From: a bacterium
GTDB lineage: Bacteria; Campylobacterota; Campylobacteria; Campylobacterales; Sulfurimonadaceae
Assembly: GCA_018825665.1 (NCBI GenBank)
Contig: JAHJEG010000059.1
Span: 1-64,000 of the forward strand
DNA length: 64,000 bases
Direction: 5' to 3'
Positions 63,539 to 64,000 of the stretch are shown here, in pieces; positions within the stretch are counted from its first letter, which is position 1; each line of letters starts with the position of its first letter. The notes under the pieces were generated by a model. That model was not told the DNA's origin. It saw nothing but the letters and a program-made list of their open reading frames with translations, and did no database searches. The position numbers and the translations under genes were made by a program.

Positions 63539-64000
63539 CTAGACACTCATCCAGTTTTCGTGCGTGTGTCCTTTCTTCTTCTCACTGAGTATTGCATCGA
63601 TGGCTTCTATACATGCCTCATAGTTCACCTCATCCACAATCTCTCCAACCAGTTCTTTATAAGCGATGATACCCTCTCTGTCCACTACGTATACAGCGCG
63701 CGCCAAGCGGTCTTTCAACTTACCCTCTCTAATCAGCAGACCGTACTTTTTGGCAAAATTACGCTCAGTATCCACCACCAGTTGCGCACAATCTATACAC
63801 TCTTTTTGCGCATAATCCTTAACAAAATCAAGATCGTCTGTCGTTACCATAATCGTGTCGAGTTTTTTGAACTTCTTTACAAGCTCATTGAATTTTTTTG
63901 CACCCAGGGAACAGACCTCTGTTTTAAGGGAAGGGATTGCGATTAGCAGCTGAGCATTTGGAGATATCATCCCGATAACATTTTGACTGCCATCAAGCTT
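63539..64000 (-). CDS. Tpx-like thiol peroxidase, N-terminus beyond the window
   Basis: The frame is open through 64000, so the first residues are missing; 153 residues are seen. IAIPSLKTEVCSLGAKKFNEL aligns with the Tpx PSLDTPVCATQARKFNE segment, with the peroxidatic Cys in TEVC. A second Cys pair (KECIDCAQL) is where Tpx has its resolving Cys. The internal ATG at 63970 would drop part of the first strand and is not the start. It reduces hydroperoxides and lies at the head of the visible part of the nif-associated operon. Confidence 0.82.
   Translation of the reverse strand, partial: KLDGSQNVIGMISPNAQLLIAIPSLKTEVCSLGAKKFNELVKKFKKLDTIMVTTDDLDFVKDYAQKECIDCAQLVVDTERNFAKKYGLLIREGKLKDRLARAVYVVDREGIIAYKELVGEIVDEVNYEACIEAIDAILSEKKKGHTHENWMSV

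Overview
The window is a stretch of chromosome from a member of the Campylobacterota (Epsilonproteobacteria), most like the Sulfurimonas/Sulfuricurvum group. The evidence is AT-rich DNA, gene orders typical of the phylum (cvpA-fur-lysS-glyA-DUF1882-SPOR-aroE; ppiD-ftsA-ftsZ), an epsilonproteobacterial-type nitrous oxide reductase with a fused C-terminal cytochrome c, and a nos gene order close to Wolinella succinogenes (Z-B-D-G-C1-C2-H-F-Y-L). No tRNA, rRNA, CRISPR array, insertion sequence or prophage gene was seen.

Layout. 1-24.9 kb is mostly housekeeping: an ABC-F ATPase, class II DAHP synthase, a diguanylate cyclase, the cvpA-fur-lysS-glyA-DUF1882-SPOR-trpE-aroE run, pldA-recR-mltA, dnaJ, a sodium:solute symporter with a 58-residue partner, a macro-domain protein, bioA, ppiD-ftsA-ftsZ and a small J-domain protein. 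24.9-37.2 kb is the nitrous oxide respiration locus: a leader unit (exported protein, Crp/Fnr regulator, two-TM coiled-coil protein), nosZ, a strong terminator, then nosBDGC1C2HFLY and a degenerate NosL. Three FNR-type palindromes have exactly the same spacing to a -10 box and drive the leader unit, nosZ and nosB onwards. 37.2-43.4 kb (minus strand) holds a zinc-sensor-type diguanylate cyclase and a cluster of two NosL-family proteins, an ABC ATPase, an FtsX-type permease and two membrane proteins, probably a copper or redox envelope system. 43.4-50.1 kb has prmC, an M48 protease, a small cytochrome c and an ABC/FtsX/LolA-like/outer-membrane-barrel set. 50-56.5 kb has a DASS transporter, gpsA, a K+ channel with a separate RCK protein, and gatB. 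56.6-64 kb (minus strand) is a tightly packed operon with nitrogenase-associated members (ArsC-like nitrogenase-associated protein, a NifQ-like protein, a flavodiiron protein, a [2Fe-2S] ferredoxin, a SagB-type oxidoreductase, a Tpx-like peroxidase) that also encodes a MoxR AAA ATPase/VWA pair and three unrecognised small proteins.

The most unexpected signal is not a gene. The 9-mer CCACATGCC (usually TTCCACATGCCR) occurs 17 times on the two strands, against roughly 0.2-0.5 expected. It is read in five different reading frames inside genes and twice forms inverted-repeat hairpins just after genes. This is the signature of a DNA uptake sequence (as in Neisseria and Haemophilus) or another genome-wide DNA signal, and I know of none described for Campylobacterota.
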